Positions 49,429 to 58,895 are shown, counted from the first letter of the stretch. The stretch is DNA of 64,000 bases from an uncultured Eubacteriales bacterium (GCA_900546845.1 UREK01000004.1:1-64000); one strand, 5' to 3'. A program made the numbers and translations. The notes: generated by a model not told the origin, from the letters alone.

Positions 49429-51675
49429 TTAGTCTTCCACAGGCGTAAGCGGAGCATAAGCGGCCGCAAAACGTTTTACGCCGCAGGAGGCGAAATCGAC
49501 TGTCACCGTCATGGCGCTGCCGCTGCCCGCAGTCTCAAGCACCGTCCCTTCCCCAAATTTTTCATGCCGCACACGCGCAAACTGCTTGAACTGCTTGTCC
49601 GTGGGCGCGGCGTCCGGCGCATGGCGCTTCACAGCGGGTGCGGGGATGGGAACCGTATCCCTGCGCACGCCGAAGCCCTGGGCGGAAGCGTATTTAGGCA
49701 TTTCTGCATCCCGCTTCCAGATGGCACGTTGCTGCTGCTGCGCTACCCGCTGCTCCTGCCGGCATTCGATCAGTTCTCCCGGGATTTCCGCGATAAAGCG
49801 GGAGGGCGGGTTATATGCGCTGTCGCCAAAGAGCGAACGCTGCTGCGCATGGATGAGGTACAGCTTTTCCCGCGCGCGGGTGATACCCACATAGCAAAGC
49901 CTTCGCTCTTCCTCAAGAGCGCCGTGCGTCATGTCCATGCGCGCGCGGAAGGTCGGGAACACGTTCTCCTCCATGCCGGCGAGGAACACCACCGGGAATT
50001 CCAGCCCCTTCGCGCTGTGGAGCGTCATGAGCGCGACGGAGCCGTTGTCCTCCTCCATCGCGTCGATGTCCGAAATGAGGGCCACGTTTTCCAGGAACGC
50101 GCTGAGCGCGTTCTCGCCCTCCGGCAGGTCGCGCTCGATCTCCTTGATGTTGCCGACGAGCTCGCGCAGGTTGTCCATGCGCGATTCCAGCTCGCCCTTC
50201 TTGTCATCCGCCGCGAGGTACGCCTCATAGCGGATCTCCTGAATGAGATGCTCCACGAAATCCGAAAGGGGCATCACTGCGCTCAGGGCCATGAGCTCGG
50301 AAATGCAGTCCGTGAACCCTTTGAGCTTGCGCGTGGTCTGTGCCGTCAGCAGCGCGCCGTCCATCGCCGCAAAGAGCATGGAAAGCCCCTGCGTTTCGGA
50401 AGCGAGGCGCAGCTCTTCCACAGCCTTTTCCCCAATGCCGCGCCGCGGCACGTTAATGATGCGCGTGAGCGCAACGTCGTCGTTCGGGTTGGCGATCAAG
50501 CGCAGATAGGCCAGGATGTCCTGGATCTCCTTGCGCTCATAGAAGCGGAAGCCGCCGTATACCTTGTGCGGGATGCCGTAATTGAGCAGCGTCCCTTCCA
50601 GCACGCGGCTCTGCGCGTTCATGCGGTAGAGGATCGCAAAATCCGAATAGGAATGGCCGTCCCGCACGCCTTCGAGGATCTTGCGGCAGATGAAGTTCGC
50701 TTCGTCCCGTTCAGAAGCCGCGATGTAGCGCTCGATGGGCTCGCCGCCCGCCTGCTCGGTCCAGAGCGTTTTGCGCTTGCGGCTCTGGTTGTTGGCGATG
50801 ACGGCATTCGCCGCGTCGAGGATCCTGCTGGTGGAACGGTAGTTCTGCTCCAGGCGGATCACCTGCGCGCCCTCGAAGTCCTTTTCGAAGCTCAGGATGT
50901 TGCGGATGTCTGCGCCGCGCCAGCCATAAATGCTCTGATCGTCGTCGCCGACGACGCAGATGTTGCCATGCGTGCGGCAAAGCAGCTCTACAAAGCGGTA
51001 TTGCGGCATGTTGGTATCCTGATATTCGTCGACGAGCACATAGCGGAACTTGCCGCGGTATTTTTCAAGAATATCCGCGTTGGTCTCAAGCAGGGCGAGC
51101 GTCTTGACGAGCAGGTCGTCAAAATCGAGCGCGTTGGCCGCGCGCAGGCGTTTTTCATATTGCTTATAAACGCGCAGTGTGAGCCCCTCGCTGTCGGCAT
51201 AGGTATCCGCGAGGTACTGCTCCGGGTTCAGGGATTTGTTTTTCGCGTTGGAGATGCGCTCCTTCATCTCGCGCTTTGGCATGTTCTTCTCGTTCATGCC
51301 CATATCCTTCAGAATATCGCCGATGACCTTCATCTGGTCGCTGTCGGCATAGATGGTGAAGTTGCGCTCATACCCCAGGCGGTCGCAGTCGATGCGCAGC
51401 ATCTTCGCGCAGCAGGAATGGAACGTGGTGACCCACATGTCCTCCGCTCCTTCGCCAACGAGCGCCGCAGCCCGTTCACGCATTTCGGCCGCAGCCTTGT
51501 TCGTGAACGTAAGCGCCAGGATGTTCCATGGCTTCACACCGTGCTCAATGAGGTTTGCAATGCGGTATGTGAGCACGCGCGTTTTGCCGCTGCCCGCGCC
51601 GGCAAGCACAAGCAGCGGGCCGTCCAAACATTCCACGGCCGCACGCTGTTCCTTGTTCAAAACCGAAAGATCCAT
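49429..51675 (-). CDS. pcrA: ATP-dependent DNA helicase PcrA/UvrD
   Basis: A 748-residue superfamily 1A helicase for repair and plasmid replication. Motifs in order: LAGAGSGKTRVLTYRIA (I), LTFTNKAAAEMRERA (Ia), VDEYQDTN (II), VVGDDDQSIYGWRGAD (III), NYRSTSRILDAANAVI (IV), MTLHSAKGLEFPVVFLAGM (V) and YVGITRAREKLYL (VI). The C-terminal 60 residues end in the PcrA-typical Tudor-like domain with VRHEKFGEGTVLE. The start ATG 51675 follows AAGGGGAACCACACAGC; the longer open frame upstream has no comparable signals. Confidence 0.96.
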   Translation of the reverse strand: MDLSVLNKEQRAAVECLDGPLLVLAGAGSGKTRVLTYRIANLIEHGVKPWNILALTFTNKAAAEMRERAAALVGEGAEDMWVTTFHSCCAKMLRIDCDRLGYERNFTIYADSDQMKVIGDILKDMGMNEKNMPKREMKERISNAKNKSLNPEQYLADTYADSEGLTLRVYKQYEKRLRAANALDFDDLLVKTLALLETNADILEKYRGKFRYVLVDEYQDTNMPQYRFVELLCRTHGNICVVGDDDQSIYGWRGADIRNILSFEKDFEGAQVIRLEQNYRSTSRILDAANAVIANNQSRKRKTLWTEQAGGEPIERYIAASERDEANFICRKILEGVRDGHSYSDFAILYRMNAQSRVLEGTLLNYGIPHKVYGGFRFYERKEIQDILAYLRLIANPNDDVALTRIINVPRRGIGEKAVEELRLASETQGLSMLFAAMDGALLTAQTTRKLKGFTDCISELMALSAVMPLSDFVEHLIQEIRYEAYLAADDKKGELESRMDNLRELVGNIKEIERDLPEGENALSAFLENVALISDIDAMEEDNGSVALMTLHSAKGLEFPVVFLAGMEENVFPTFRARMDMTHGALEEERRLCYVGITRAREKLYLIHAQQRSLFGDSAYNPPSRFIAEIPGELIECRQEQRVAQQQQRAIWKRDAEMPKYASAQGFGVRRDTVPIPAPAVKRHAPDAAPTDKQFKQFARVRHEKFGEGTVLETAGSGSAMTVTVDFASCGVKRFAAAYAPLTPVED

Positions 51676-51805
51676 GCTGTGTGGTTCCCCTTCTTTGTGC
51701 AAAATGAGAACAAGCATCCGCATCGGGAACGCGGAGCTTAACCAATTTATTATAGCATACGGCGGCCGGTTTCGGAACAAAAACCGCGCAAATTGGCGAA
51801 CGAGA

Positions 51806-51834
51806 AAATGCGCTCCGTTTTACAGGGCGCATTT
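51806..51834 (-). terminator. Terminator after fhs
   Basis: AAATGCGC (51806-51813) pairs with GCGCATTT (51827-51834); on the minus strand TTTTCTCGTT follows. It sits 25 bases past the fhs stop. Confidence 0.6.
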
Positions 51835-51858
51835 AAAATCCGATCCCCGGCCCGCCGC

Positions 51859-53529
51859 TTAAAACAGGCCAGTGATATTTCCTTCCGCATCCACGTCGAT
51901 TCGCTCAGCCGCGGGTGACTTCGGCAGGCCGGGCATGGTCATCACCGCGCCCGTATACGCCACAAGGAAGCCCGCGCCCGCGCAGGCTTTGAGATCCCGC
52001 ACCGTCACAACAAAGCCATCCGGCGCGCCAAGCAGCGTTGGGTCGTCCGAAAAGCTGTATTGCGTTTTCGCAACGCATACCGGCAGATGCGCAAGGCCGG
52101 CCTCGCGCAAAAGCGCTTCCTTCTTCTCCGCCTCCGCGGTGAAGCGCACGTCCGCGCCGCCATACACGCAGCGCACGAGCGAGCGCAGCTTTTCGCGCAG
52201 AGGCATATCGTCGTCATACGAAAAGCGGAACTCGTTCTCCGCATCGCATAACCGCACAGCCTCTGCCGCGAGCGCAAGCGTTCCAGCGCCGCCTTTCGCC
52301 CATGCCTCGCAGCGTACAGCTTTAACGTTGTGGCTCGCACAAAGCGTTTCGATCAAAGCAAGCTCTTCCTCCGTATCCGAAGCGAAGCGGTTAAGCGCTA
52401 CCACTGCCGGGAGCCGGAAGGTTTCTGAGATTACATGCACATGCCGGAACAGGTTGCAGATTCCCTTTTTAATCGCGCCAAGGTTCTCCGCTGCGAGCTC
52501 CGTTTTCGGCACGCCGCCATGCATTTTGAGCGCGCGCGCCGTCGCCACGACCACTACCGCCGAGGGCCGGATCCCCGCCTGGCGGCACTTGATGTCGAGG
52601 AACTTTTCCGCGCCGAGATCCGCGCCGAAACCGGCCTCCGTTATGACGTAATCCGCAAGGCGCATCGCCGTCTTTGTGGCGATCACGCTGTTGCAGCCGT
52701 GGGCGATGTTTGCAAACGGCCCGCCATGGATGAGCGCGGGCGTATGCGCAAGCGTCTGCACGAGGTTTGGCTTGACCGCATCCCTCAGAAGCGCAGCCAT
52801 CGCGCCGTGCGCTTTCAGATCTGCCGCCGTAACGGGCTTGCCCGCGCGCGTATACCCCACGATGATCGCCCCCAGGCGGCGTTTCAGATCCGCAAGGTCC
52901 TCCGCAAGGCAGAGCACCGCCATCACCTCGGAGGCTACGGTGATGTCAAACCCATCCTCGCGCGGCATGCCGTTGAACGTGCCGCCAAGCCCACTCACGA
53001 TATTCCGCAGCTGCCTGTCGTTCATATCAACCGCGCGCCTCCATGCGATGCGCTTCACATCGATATCGAGCGCGTTGCCATGCTGGATATGGTTGTCCAG
53101 CATCGCGGCAAGCAGGTTGTTCGCTGCGCCGATCGCGTGCATGTCTCCGGTGAAGTGCAGGTTGATGTCCTCCATCGGGATCACCTGTGCGTATCCGCCG
53201 CCTGCCGCACCGCCTTTGAGCCCGAACACAGGCCCGAGCGACGGCTCGCGCAGCGCGACCATCGCCCGCTTGCCAAGCGCCGCGATCCCATCCGCCAAGC
53301 CGACGCTCACCGTGGTTTTCCCCTCGCCCGCCGCCGTCGGCGTAATCGCCGTCACAAGAATGACCTTCCCGGTGGGCGCGCCTTCCGGCAGCGCCTTTAC
53401 GTCCACCTTTGCCTTATATCGCCCATAATATTCCAATGCCGGTTCCGGTATGCCCGCTTTGGCCGCTACCTCCTGCACCGGCCAAAGTTCGGCCGCCTGC
53501 GCGATTTCAAGATCGCTCAAGGTTTTCAT
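51859..53529 (-). CDS. fhs: Formate-tetrahydrofolate ligase
   Basis: A 556-residue enzyme that makes 10-formyl-THF from formate, THF and ATP, for purine and fMet-tRNA synthesis, or as part of the Wood-Ljungdahl methyl branch. Signatures: ITPTAAGEGKTTVSVGLADG (P-loop), REPSLGPVFGLKGGAAGGGY and FTGDMHAIGAANNLLAA, and the C-terminal YTGAVMTMPGLPKSPAAERI. The start ATG 53529 follows CCAGGAGGAAAAAC. It appears to be transcribed alone. No other Wood-Ljungdahl genes are in the window, so acetogenesis cannot be asserted. Confidence 0.97.
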   Translation of the reverse strand: MKTLSDLEIAQAAELWPVQEVAAKAGIPEPALEYYGRYKAKVDVKALPEGAPTGKVILVTAITPTAAGEGKTTVSVGLADGIAALGKRAMVALREPSLGPVFGLKGGAAGGGYAQVIPMEDINLHFTGDMHAIGAANNLLAAMLDNHIQHGNALDIDVKRIAWRRAVDMNDRQLRNIVSGLGGTFNGMPREDGFDITVASEVMAVLCLAEDLADLKRRLGAIIVGYTRAGKPVTAADLKAHGAMAALLRDAVKPNLVQTLAHTPALIHGGPFANIAHGCNSVIATKTAMRLADYVITEAGFGADLGAEKFLDIKCRQAGIRPSAVVVVATARALKMHGGVPKTELAAENLGAIKKGICNLFRHVHVISETFRLPAVVALNRFASDTEEELALIETLCASHNVKAVRCEAWAKGGAGTLALAAEAVRLCDAENEFRFSYDDDMPLREKLRSLVRCVYGGADVRFTAEAEKKEALLREAGLAHLPVCVAKTQYSFSDDPTLLGAPDGFVVTVRDLKACAGAGFLVAYTGAVMTMPGLPKSPAAERIDVDAEGNITGLF

Positions 53530-53770
53530 GTTTTTCCTCCTGGTCAATAAATTATTTCCGTCCATCGCAAGCGGTGGATTATATATTGTATAAGATCAAC
53601 AATGCAAAACAGTGTATCACATCCAAGTTGTTTGCACAATCCCTCTCAGCGCTGCATGCTGTTTTCCAGCATTACTCCAAAGCGCATATTGGTGTTGCGC
53701 GCGCCAAGCTCTGCTTAAGGAACTTTTAACGCGCAACCGCAAAAAGATAAGCTTCATCAATAATTGAATG

Positions 53771-53792
53771 GAGCCGGGCAATCGCCCGGCTC
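53771..53792. terminator. Hairpin beyond pheT
   Basis: A perfect 9-base stem GAGCCGGGC/GCCCGGCTC with a 4-base loop. Neither side has a clean T-run directly adjacent (TTTTTT is 14 bases off on the plus strand), so efficiency is uncertain. Confidence 0.5.
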
Positions 53793-53814
53793 CGCCTGAA
53801 TTTTTTGCTACCGG

Positions 53815-53949
53815 TCACTTAAAATACTTCCGGCTGCTTCTGTAGGTTTTCACGTAGCATACGGCCCCGATCGCCACGGCAATGGGCAGCCATGCCGAGC
53901 CTCGTCCTCGATAGCTGTATGCGCAGTCGTCGGGACGAGCTTCCGGCAA
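53815..53949 (-). CDS. Possible small membrane protein, 44 residues
   Basis: A TTG at 53949 opens a frame with one hydrophobic segment, AWLPIAVAIGAVCYV, followed by the basic tail KTYRSSRKYFK. Such a single helix plus positive tail is a credible small membrane protein. The ribosome binding site (AAGGA three bases upstream) is too close, and the Arg/Tyr-rich N-terminus is unremarkable. It could also be the end of a decayed gene. Confidence 0.3.
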   Translation of the reverse strand: MPEARPDDCAYSYRGRGSAWLPIAVAIGAVCYVKTYRSSRKYFK

Positions 53950-54037
53950 TCATCCTTGCGCCCTCTATACGCGCGCAGGCAGCGCAAATGCAGATCGGGA
54001 ACGCCGGCATGCCGTTTCCTCATCAAAACATTTATGC

Positions 54038-56443
54038 TTATGCGCGGAGCTGCGCGCCAAGGCATGCCGCCAGAGCATCGATAACGCATTTCATCGCCTG
54101 CTGGATCTCTTCATCGTTGAGCGTATGATCCACTGCGGAAAGCGTGAAGGAATACGCCATGCTCTTCTTGCCCGCCGGGATGCCCACGCCGCGGTATACG
54201 TCGAACAGCTCCACATCGCCGATGGTGACTGCTGCGGGCGCTTGCAGGATGGTTTTCTTTACTTCAGCGGCAGAAACGGTTTCCGCTACCACGACGGCGA
54301 CGTCCCGCGGGACCTTCGGGAAACGCGGCAGCGGCGCATAGGTGCGCTTGCCGCCCTTGTGCGCGCGGAGCTTTTCGACGTTGATCTCCGCATAATATAC
54401 CTTCTGCGGGATTCCCCAGGCCTTTTGCACCTTGGGATGAACCGCTCCCAATTCTCCGATGGTCTCGCCGTCCGCAAGCAAGAACGCCTTCTGCCCGGGC
54501 TGGAAGTATTCCCCGCCGCCCGGCACGACCGTGCAGCGTTCCTGCATATTGAACGCTTCAAGCACCGCCTCGACGCTGCCTTTGAGTGTGAAGAAGTCCT
54601 CGTCCTCCCCGCTGAAAGCCATGCCCAGCAGCTTGCGTTCCTCCGGCAGGTCTGCATTGTTGTCCAAATGGACGTTGCCGACTTCAAAGAAACGCGTCTG
54701 GCCGGTCTTGCGGCTGAAGTTGCGGGCGAGGGAATCGAGCACGCCTGCAAGCAGCGTCGTGCGCATGAGGCTCTGATCCTCGCCGAACGGGTTCATGAGT
54801 TTCACCGCAAGGCGCTTTTCGTCGCCCCCCGGGATGCGCAGCGCGTCGAGCGCCGCAGGGCCGGTGAAGTTGTAATTGTACATTTCGCAGCAGCCCTGGG
54901 CGACGAGCGTATCCTTAATGGTATCCTCGTCCTTCAGGTCATCCCCGATCCTGCCGCGGAAGGTGTTGCCTGTCATGAGCGTGGGCGGGATGTTGTCGTA
55001 GCCGTAAATGCGGCCGACCTCCTCTGCGATGTCCCAATCCGCCTCAATGCCGCTTTCGATGTCCGTGCGGAAGTGCGGCACGTTCACGCGCAGCTTATCG
55101 CCGCAAACCTCAGCGGCGATGTTGATGGTAGCAAGCATCTCCGCCATCCGCTCCGGCGCAATGTCCGTGCTGAGGATCTTGTTCACATGGGCGTAATCCA
55201 CGTCGATCACGCGCGCGGAAACGTCCGCCGCGCAAACGTCGATTGGTTCCCCGATCACCTTGCCCGCGTGGAGGTCGTCCACAAGCTCAATCGCACGCTC
55301 CAACGCAAGGTATGCGTTCACGGACTCCACGCCCTTGATGAAGCGCGCCGCCGCATCCGTCACATGGCGGAGCTTGCGCGTCGTCGCACGGATGTTGCTG
55401 CCCTTGAAGGCCGCCGCCTCAAAGAGAGTCGCCTTGGTATGCTCCGTGATCTCGGAGTTCTCGCCGCCCATCACGCCCGCGATGCCGACGCCCTTTTGCG
55501 GGTCTGCGATAAGGAGCATGTCCGGGGTGACCGCGCGCTCCTTGCCGTCGAGCGTCACGACTTTCTCCCCTTCATAGGCGTTGCGCACGACGATGTGCCC
55601 ATCCGCAACGCAGGCAAGGTCAAATGCATGCATCGGGTGGCCGTATTCCACGAGGACATAGTTCGTGATGTCCACGATGTTGTTGATCGGCCGCATGCCG
55701 ACCGCGCGGAGGCGGCGCTGCATCCACTTCGGGGAAGGCTCGATCACAAGATCCGTCACGACACGCGCGGCATAGCGCGGGCAAAGCTCCGTGTTCTCCA
55801 CGGTGACGGAGGCATAATCCGCCGTATTGCCAACGCCCGCGACCGGGCGGATCTCCGGCTCCTTGAGCCGCTGCCCAAGGGCAGCCGCAGCCTCCCGGCA
55901 GATGCCGATGATGCTCTGGCAATCCGCGCGGTTCGGGGTCAGTTCGATGTCGAAGATGATGTCGTCCATGCCGACGGCAGCCTGGATCGGCTGGCCCAGC
56001 GGGTGATCCTCCCCGAGGATCATAATGCCGTTGAACTCCGCGCCGGGGTAATCGGCCTCGGTCAAGCCGAGCTCCTTGCCGGAGCAGAGCATGCCACAGC
56101 TTTCCACGCCGCGCATGTTCGTGGGCCTGATTTCGATGCCGCCCACGAGCTTTGCGCCGTCGAGCGCCACGGGCACGAGCGCGCCTTCAAACACGTTCGT
56201 CGCGCCGGTGACGATGCAAAGCGGCGCTTCCCCGCCCACGTCGATGGAGCAGATCTGCAGTTTATCCGCATTGGGATGCTTTTCAAGCGCGTTGATCCGC
56301 CCGACCACCACGCCGGAAACGCCGGGCATCTCGTCCAGGATACCCGCCGTCTCGAACCCGCGCCACATCATGCGCTCCACGAATTCCTCGGGCGTAACGT
56401 TCCATTCCACATAATCCTTCAACCAGCTCAATGGCAGTTTCAT
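54038..56443 (-). CDS. pheT: Phenylalanyl-tRNA synthetase beta subunit
   Basis: An 801-residue beta chain of the alpha2-beta2 enzyme. The N-terminal tRNA-binding EMAP-like domain (about 40-150) has VVGRINALEKHPNADKLQ. B3/B4 editing domain features lie at 210-380 (GMRPINNIVDITNYVLVEYG), the B5 domain near 400-480, and the catalytic-like core from 490 with GRIYGYDNIPPT. The C-terminal FDX-ACB anticodon-binding domain includes LPRFPKVPRDVAVVV. Length is standard. It follows pheS by 15 bases and shares its T-box control. Confidence 0.97.
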   Translation of the reverse strand: MKLPLSWLKDYVEWNVTPEEFVERMMWRGFETAGILDEMPGVSGVVVGRINALEKHPNADKLQICSIDVGGEAPLCIVTGATNVFEGALVPVALDGAKLVGGIEIRPTNMRGVESCGMLCSGKELGLTEADYPGAEFNGIMILGEDHPLGQPIQAAVGMDDIIFDIELTPNRADCQSIIGICREAAAALGQRLKEPEIRPVAGVGNTADYASVTVENTELCPRYAARVVTDLVIEPSPKWMQRRLRAVGMRPINNIVDITNYVLVEYGHPMHAFDLACVADGHIVVRNAYEGEKVVTLDGKERAVTPDMLLIADPQKGVGIAGVMGGENSEITEHTKATLFEAAAFKGSNIRATTRKLRHVTDAAARFIKGVESVNAYLALERAIELVDDLHAGKVIGEPIDVCAADVSARVIDVDYAHVNKILSTDIAPERMAEMLATINIAAEVCGDKLRVNVPHFRTDIESGIEADWDIAEEVGRIYGYDNIPPTLMTGNTFRGRIGDDLKDEDTIKDTLVAQGCCEMYNYNFTGPAALDALRIPGGDEKRLAVKLMNPFGEDQSLMRTTLLAGVLDSLARNFSRKTGQTRFFEVGNVHLDNNADLPEERKLLGMAFSGEDEDFFTLKGSVEAVLEAFNMQERCTVVPGGGEYFQPGQKAFLLADGETIGELGAVHPKVQKAWGIPQKVYYAEINVEKLRAHKGGKRTYAPLPRFPKVPRDVAVVVAETVSAAEVKKTILQAPAAVTIGDVELFDVYRGVGIPAGKKSMAYSFTLSAVDHTLNDEEIQQAMKCVIDALAACLGAQLRA

Positions 56444-56458
56444 ATCGCAATCCCTCCC

Positions 56459-57481
56459 TTAGAATTGGCGCAGGAAGCGCGCGTCGTTTTCGTACTCGAG
56501 GCGGATGTCCGTGATGCCGTATTTGAGGCTCGTCACACGGTCTACGCCGATGCCGAAGGCGATCGCCTTCCACTCCCGCGGGTCAAGCCCGCAGTTTTCA
56601 AGCTCATGTGGGTTCGTGACGCCGCAGCCCAGGATCTCGATCCAGCCCGTGCCCTTGCAGACCCGGCAGCCTTTGCCGCCGCAGATGGAACAGGAGATGT
56701 CCACCTCCGCGGAGGGTTCCGTGAACGGGAAGTAGCTCGGGCGGAAGCGCGTACGCACTTCCTCGCCGAACACGGCATGCACAAACGTGTCAAGCGTGCC
56801 CTTGAGATCCGCGAGGGTAATATCCCGATCCACCACGAAGCCTTCCATCTGCATGAAGACCGGGCTGTGGCTCGCGTCCACCTCGTCCACGCGGAACACG
56901 CGGCCGGGCATGACGAGCCGGAACGGCGGCTTCACGTTGAGCAGCGCCCGCGCCTCGCAGGGGGAGGTATGCGTGCGCAGCACCACGCGGTCGTTGACGT
57001 AGAAGGTATCCTGCATGTCGCGCGCCGGGTGATCGAGCGGCAGGTTCAGCTTGGTGAAGTTGTAATCGTCGTATTCGACCTCCGGGCCGCCGAACGTCGT
57101 GAAGCCCATGCCGATGAGTGCGTCGCGGATCTCGCGGTAGGTTTTGGTCATCGGGTGCAGGTGGCCTGCAGGCACCCTGCGTTTACCGGGCTCGGTGACG
57201 TCCAGCGTTTCCTTTTCAAAGCGGCGCTCGAGCATCAGCTCTGCGATCTTCTCGCGGCGCGCGCCGATGGCCTCCTCAAGCTCCTTCTTGACCGCGTTGG
57301 AAGCCTGGCCGAGCTTTGCGCGCTGCTCCTTGTCGAGCTTGCCCATGCCGCGCAAAATCTCCGTCAGCGCGCCATTGCGGCCCAGCACGGAAACGTTGAG
57401 CGCTTCAAGCTCCTTCTCCTCCCGCACCTCCTTCAGGCGTTCGAGCGTTTCCTGCCTGATCTTTTGCAATGCGTCGTTCAT
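56459..57481 (-). CDS. pheS: Phenylalanyl-tRNA synthetase alpha subunit
   Basis: A 340-residue class II catalytic chain. The N-terminal 85 residues are a coiled coil that contacts tRNA. Motif 2 and the Phe pocket are visible: HLHPMTKTYREIRDALIG, TFGGPEVEYDDYNFTKLN, LRTHTSPCEARALL, VFRVDEVDASHSPVFMQMEG and GIGVDRVTSLKYGI (motif 3). A C-x2-C...C-x2-C insertion (CSICGGKGCRVCKG) is normal for many bacterial PheS. It is preceded by a T-box leader. Confidence 0.97.
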   Translation of the reverse strand: MNDALQKIRQETLERLKEVREEKELEALNVSVLGRNGALTEILRGMGKLDKEQRAKLGQASNAVKKELEEAIGARREKIAELMLERRFEKETLDVTEPGKRRVPAGHLHPMTKTYREIRDALIGMGFTTFGGPEVEYDDYNFTKLNLPLDHPARDMQDTFYVNDRVVLRTHTSPCEARALLNVKPPFRLVMPGRVFRVDEVDASHSPVFMQMEGFVVDRDITLADLKGTLDTFVHAVFGEEVRTRFRPSYFPFTEPSAEVDISCSICGGKGCRVCKGTGWIEILGCGVTNPHELENCGLDPREWKAIAFGIGVDRVTSLKYGITDIRLEYENDARFLRQF

Positions 57482-57758
57482 AGCGAACCTCCGAAAAAAT
57501 AAAATAGGCGCGCCTCGCCGAAGGGACGAAGGCGCGCTCGTGGTACCACCCTAATTCGCCCCGCCAGCACGGGGCCTTTTCCGCTGTAACGGGCTTACCC
57601 GGCGCCGACTACACACCTGCAGGCATGCAGGCTTCCCCGGCGCGGCTTGGGAGCGAACTTCACGCGCCGCCCTTCCGCAGGCCGCTCCCAGCTATGCGGC
57701 CCTCTCTGGGACGGACAAACGGCACTTTTGCTCCGTCATCGCCTATCTTTCTGCATAA
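57482..57758 (-). promoter_or_regulatory. T-box riboswitch of pheST
   Basis: The leader reads on the minus strand and contains the T-box core AGGGTGGTACCACG (about 57552-57539), followed by a GC-rich stem GCGCGCCTTCG/CGAGGCGCGC and TTTTATTTTTT, the terminator. The first long stem has GGGAGC paired with GCTCCC; the bulge next to it holds TTC (57657-57655), a phenylalanine specifier codon. Uncharged tRNA-Phe should stabilise the antiterminator and turn on pheST. Confidence 0.9.
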
Positions 57759-57787
57759 ATCATACCACAGATTCAGAGGAATTTCAA
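57759..57787 (-). promoter_or_regulatory. pheST promoter
   Basis: On the minus strand TTGAAA (57787-57782), a 17-base spacer and TATGAT (57764-57759) lie immediately upstream of the T-box leader. Confidence 0.7.
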
Positions 57788-57849
57788 CGGTTCCTTCCCG
57801 GGAAATTCAGCTGCGGCACAGCATGGCTTCCCTTTTTCATTCCCCTGCC

Positions 57850-58758
57850 TTATTTGCTCAGCAAACGGATGTAGTGATTCGCCTCCCGCAGCACATGATC
57901 GGCCAGCAGAGGCAAAATAATGGATTGTACTTCACAGTTCAGGATGCCTTTGGCGCCCGCAGCCTTAAAGTCCCGGAACTGTAGCGTTTCGCGCAGGGAA
58001 GCCTCCGCCTGGTTCTTGTTTGCAAGCTCATTGCGTGCGGATGAGACTTCCAAAAGCCTGGCATAGTCCTTTGCAAAATCGTCGGATGCCTTGATCAGTG
58101 CCTCCTCCGTCGGATCCAGCAGCCCTCGGATAAACAACGCATGTTCCATCATAATGCGATTCCAGAACTGCTCTGTTTGCCGCATAAAGCGATCATCCGC
58201 CGGCCTTCCGCTCTCCAGCTGCACAAGGTAGCTTTGGTATAACTTTGCCTCGCGCAGAATGTGCTTGATCAGCAGCGGATAATTCATGGTAAACATCCGG
58301 CATGAAGCCACGTTTGCAATGATACGCTCTTTTAAACGAATCAAGCTGTCCACAAGCCTGAGCGCTTTTTGGTTGAGTTCCCTGATTTCGCGCACGAGCT
58401 CCGGCTTTGGGTCTATATCTGTTCCGCAGGTAAGCGCGGTTTCCAACTGAGTAATCTCTTTGTTAATTGCGATGCCGGTGAGGCGCTGTGTTTGCTGCTC
58501 TGCCCTCGCTGTAAATTCGGTTATGATTTCACCCGAACGCAGCACATTGCAGCGGATGATTCCATGATCCGCTGCAAGGCGAACGGCCCGCAGCAGCAAT
58601 GCTTCAAATTCTACTTTTAGCCGCTCCGCTTCCTGCGCGAGCGATGCGTTTACCGGCGTAAAGCCTGCTTCCAGGAACAGCGCATGTTCTTTCATAATTC
58701 TTGCAAAAAACAAATGCAGCTCCAGGGAGGAGGTAACATATTGACATGTTTGGTTCAT
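57850..58758 (-). CDS. DUF2935 two-domain helical protein
   Basis: A 302-residue protein of the DUF2935 family. It has two related helical halves: LHLFFARIMKEHALFLEAGF (about 15-35) and FWNRIMMEHALFIRGLLDP (about 190-210) repeat the F-W/F-x-R-I-M-x-EHALF motif, and LLIKHILREAKLYQ repeats LLADHVLREANHYI. The conserved Glu and His residues of each half are arranged like a four-helix metal-binding bundle, hemerythrin or ferritin-like. The start ATG 58758 follows AAAGGGAGAATTGTGT. Function is unknown; the family occurs mainly in anaerobic and spore-forming Bacillota. Confidence 0.88.
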   Translation of the reverse strand: MNQTCQYVTSSLELHLFFARIMKEHALFLEAGFTPVNASLAQEAERLKVEFEALLLRAVRLAADHGIIRCNVLRSGEIITEFTARAEQQTQRLTGIAINKEITQLETALTCGTDIDPKPELVREIRELNQKALRLVDSLIRLKERIIANVASCRMFTMNYPLLIKHILREAKLYQSYLVQLESGRPADDRFMRQTEQFWNRIMMEHALFIRGLLDPTEEALIKASDDFAKDYARLLEVSSARNELANKNQAEASLRETLQFRDFKAAGAKGILNCEVQSIILPLLADHVLREANHYIRLLSK

Positions 58759-58895
58759 ACACAATTCTCCCTTTTTGATCTATGCTGAAATGCAGCGCGC
58801 CGCATTCCATCATGCTGCATAATATGTTACGCCGCTGTGTTATGCATCTGATTTGTCCATCGTTTGATAAGGGCATGCAGTTGTGGATGGTAAGA

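Larger units (their letters stand above)
53530..54037. other. Intergenic region between pheT and fhs
   Basis: A 508-base gap. Its right half holds a weak small leftward frame (53815-53949) and remnants of coding-like sequence without conserved frame. The hairpin at 53771-53792 (GAGCCGGGC/GCCCGGCTC) lies in the middle and may end the pheST transcript. The left third is AT-rich and contains the promoter region of fhs. No RNA gene is recognised. Confidence 0.5.

Noticed and set aside
47440..51741. A 1433-codon rightward frame
   Set aside because: It is antisense to ligA and pcrA; the real genes on the other strand carry every expected motif. The same reasoning removes the 1125-codon frame opposite pheST (54125-57502).
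51859..53529. Acetogenesis (Wood-Ljungdahl pathway)
   Set aside because: Formate-tetrahydrofolate ligase alone is widespread for one-carbon metabolism; no other pathway gene is in the window.
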